5,320 bases of DNA from a bacterium. Its GTDB lineage: Bacteria; Bacillota; Clostridia; Lachnospirales; Lachnospiraceae. Location of the stretch: the NCBI GenBank assembly GCA_004562765.1, contig SFRL01000091.1, positions 1-5,320 of the forward strand. Direction: 5' to 3'. The translations under genes and the position numbers were made by a program. The notes beneath the pieces were generated by a model. That model saw only the letters and a list, made by a program, of their open reading frames with translations, was not told the DNA's origin and ran no database searches. Of this stretch, positions 4,983 to 5,320 are shown piece after piece; the stretch's first letter is position 1; the number at the start of each line of letters is the position of its first letter.

Positions 4983-4990
4983 GTGACATA
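4975..4990. promoter_or_regulatory. 16-bp perfect palindrome over the -35 box, probable repressor operator
   Basis: TATGTCAAGTGACATA has 7-bp arms around a central AG. It contains the whole TTGACA box of the ImmA promoter, so a dimeric protein bound here would shut out RNA polymerase. The XRE protein encoded directly upstream is the obvious candidate; that pairing is inference. Confidence 0.6.
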
Positions 4991-5236
4991 AGAAAATTGA
5001 TGGGCATGCTTTTGTTTTTCAAGGCAAAGTCTACCGTAAAACATTGCCAGCTCAATGGCAATTTCAATCGGACCTATCTGTACTCCGTTCTCAATTTTAA
5101 CTATGTAGGTTCTACTAACATTTATCTTTTCAGCAAGCTGTTCTTGGGTGAGATCTCTGCCGGTACGCAGCCGCTTGAGGTGTGGAAGTGCTGCGCTGTC
5201 TGCCGGTACAGCCGCTTTGTTATCAGCAAAATACAC
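4979..5236 (-). CDS. XRE-family helix-turn-helix regulator, start uncertain, perhaps degraded
   Basis: Residues about 19-62 of the 85-residue reading make a Cro/CI-type helix-turn-helix: LKRLRTGRDLTQEQLAEKIN, then SRTYIVKIENGVQIGPIEIA. Such proteins pair with ImmA proteases as their cleavable repressors. Two features are odd. The only usable start, GTG at 5236, has no proper ribosome site and adds 18 unusual residues; the frame is in fact open to the window's right edge and overlaps the Spo0A-like frame. After IELAMFYG, where relatives usually read V(T/S)LDEL, this protein reads RLCLEKQKHAHQFSYVT. It may thus be a fused or decayed gene that has lost its original start. The stop overlaps the -35 box of the ImmA promoter. 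Confidence 0.65.
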   Translation of the reverse strand: MYFADNKAAVPADSAALPHLKRLRTGRDLTQEQLAEKINVSRTYIVKIENGVQIGPIEIAIELAMFYGRLCLEKQKHAHQFSYVT

Positions 5237-5320
5237 TCCGGCTTTTCCCGAACCTGCTCCAGCATGTATACTGTATAGTAAAACCCCGACAGTTTCCCGG
5301 ATAAACCCAAAAGACGCAGC
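5122..5320 (-). pseudogene. Spo0A C-terminal-domain-like fragment, broken before the recognition helix
   Basis: The frame enters from the right edge. GLSGKLSGFYYTVYMLEQV, then EKPECILLITKRLYRQTAQH and FHTSSGCV follow the pattern of the Spo0A C-terminal DNA-binding domain. In B. subtilis Spo0A the matching stretch has GY, then SITKVLYPDIAKKY, then NTTASRVERAIR. Spo0A-like regulators of this short type occur in gut Clostridia. Just where VERxIR, the recognition helix, should follow V (about 5161), similarity stops. The frame reads 14 or so unrelated residues (PAEISPKNSLLKR) to TAA at 5122. The same bases, one frame over, start the XRE domain (HLKRLRTGRDLTQ), so the two genes appear fused by a deletion or insertion. 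Family recognition is from memory of the pattern. An intact gene with an unusual overlapping end is less likely. Confidence 0.55.

Noticed and set aside
5000..5050. Single-base frameshift in the XRE gene after AMFYG, which would read VDFALKNK in another frame
   Set aside because: The alternative frame fits the family's usual V(T/S)LDEL ending only slightly better, so I cannot argue for a frameshift.
5267..5277. TATACTGTATA dyad as an operator or -10 box for the XRE gene
   Set aside because: It lies inside the Spo0A-like coding stretch, is short and A/T-rich, and no -35 box is correctly spaced on either strand.
1..5320. CRISPR arrays, rRNA or tRNA genes, insertion-sequence ends
   Set aside because: No regularly spaced direct repeats, no RNA gene signatures and no transposase frames were seen on either strand.

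Overview
The window looks like the regulatory and recombination end of an integrative mobile element in a Gram-positive gut Clostridia-type host (Oscillospiraceae or Lachnospiraceae-like). The reasons are strong GGAGG-type ribosome sites, a set of overlapping large serine recombinase genes, an element-type sigma-70-like protein, an XRE/ImmA pair, a LexA box of the Bacillus/Clostridium type and a Spo0A-C-like fragment. The assignment comes from recognised protein families, not a database search. Every supported gene is on the minus strand, so the window reads right to left; I see no convincing plus-strand gene.

Right end (5320 to 3914): the C-terminal part of a Spo0A-C-like protein enters from outside and breaks off just before its recognition helix. 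It runs, in another frame, into an XRE helix-turn-helix gene with no good start of its own. Next is a near-consensus sigma-A promoter (TTGACA, 17 bp, TATACT). Its -35 box lies in a 16-bp perfect palindrome, and a LexA-type SOS box lies just past the expected start of transcription. It drives an ImmA/IrrE-type metalloprotease and a small zinc-ribbon protein.

Middle (3913 to 3140): a 312-base leader packed with inverted repeats precedes a sigma-70-like gene. The last repeat, 13 bp and perfect, would pair the sigma gene's ribosome site with an upstream anti-Shine-Dalgarno arm. Two possible leader reading frames end in the loop or at the edge of that hairpin.

The 637 bases from 3139 to 2503 have no convincing gene. 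They hold several strong inverted repeats, including a 14-bp perfect hairpin, a 17-bp near-perfect pair and a possible three-way-junction fold. This could be a structured RNA or a DNA processing site.

Left end (2502 to 1): a 47-residue small protein is followed by three tightly packed recombinase genes. The first is broken: its catalytic N-terminus is joined out of frame to its zinc-ribbon C-terminus with the middle missing. The second, typically for its kind, has a DNA-binding recombinase domain and no catalytic domain. The third has an intact catalytic N-terminus and runs off the left edge.

As a working model, DNA damage would raise ImmA through LexA and ImmA would cut an XRE repressor. 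The sigma-like protein and recombinases would then carry out element transcription and excision. In this copy both the repressor gene and the first recombinase look damaged, so the element may be decaying.
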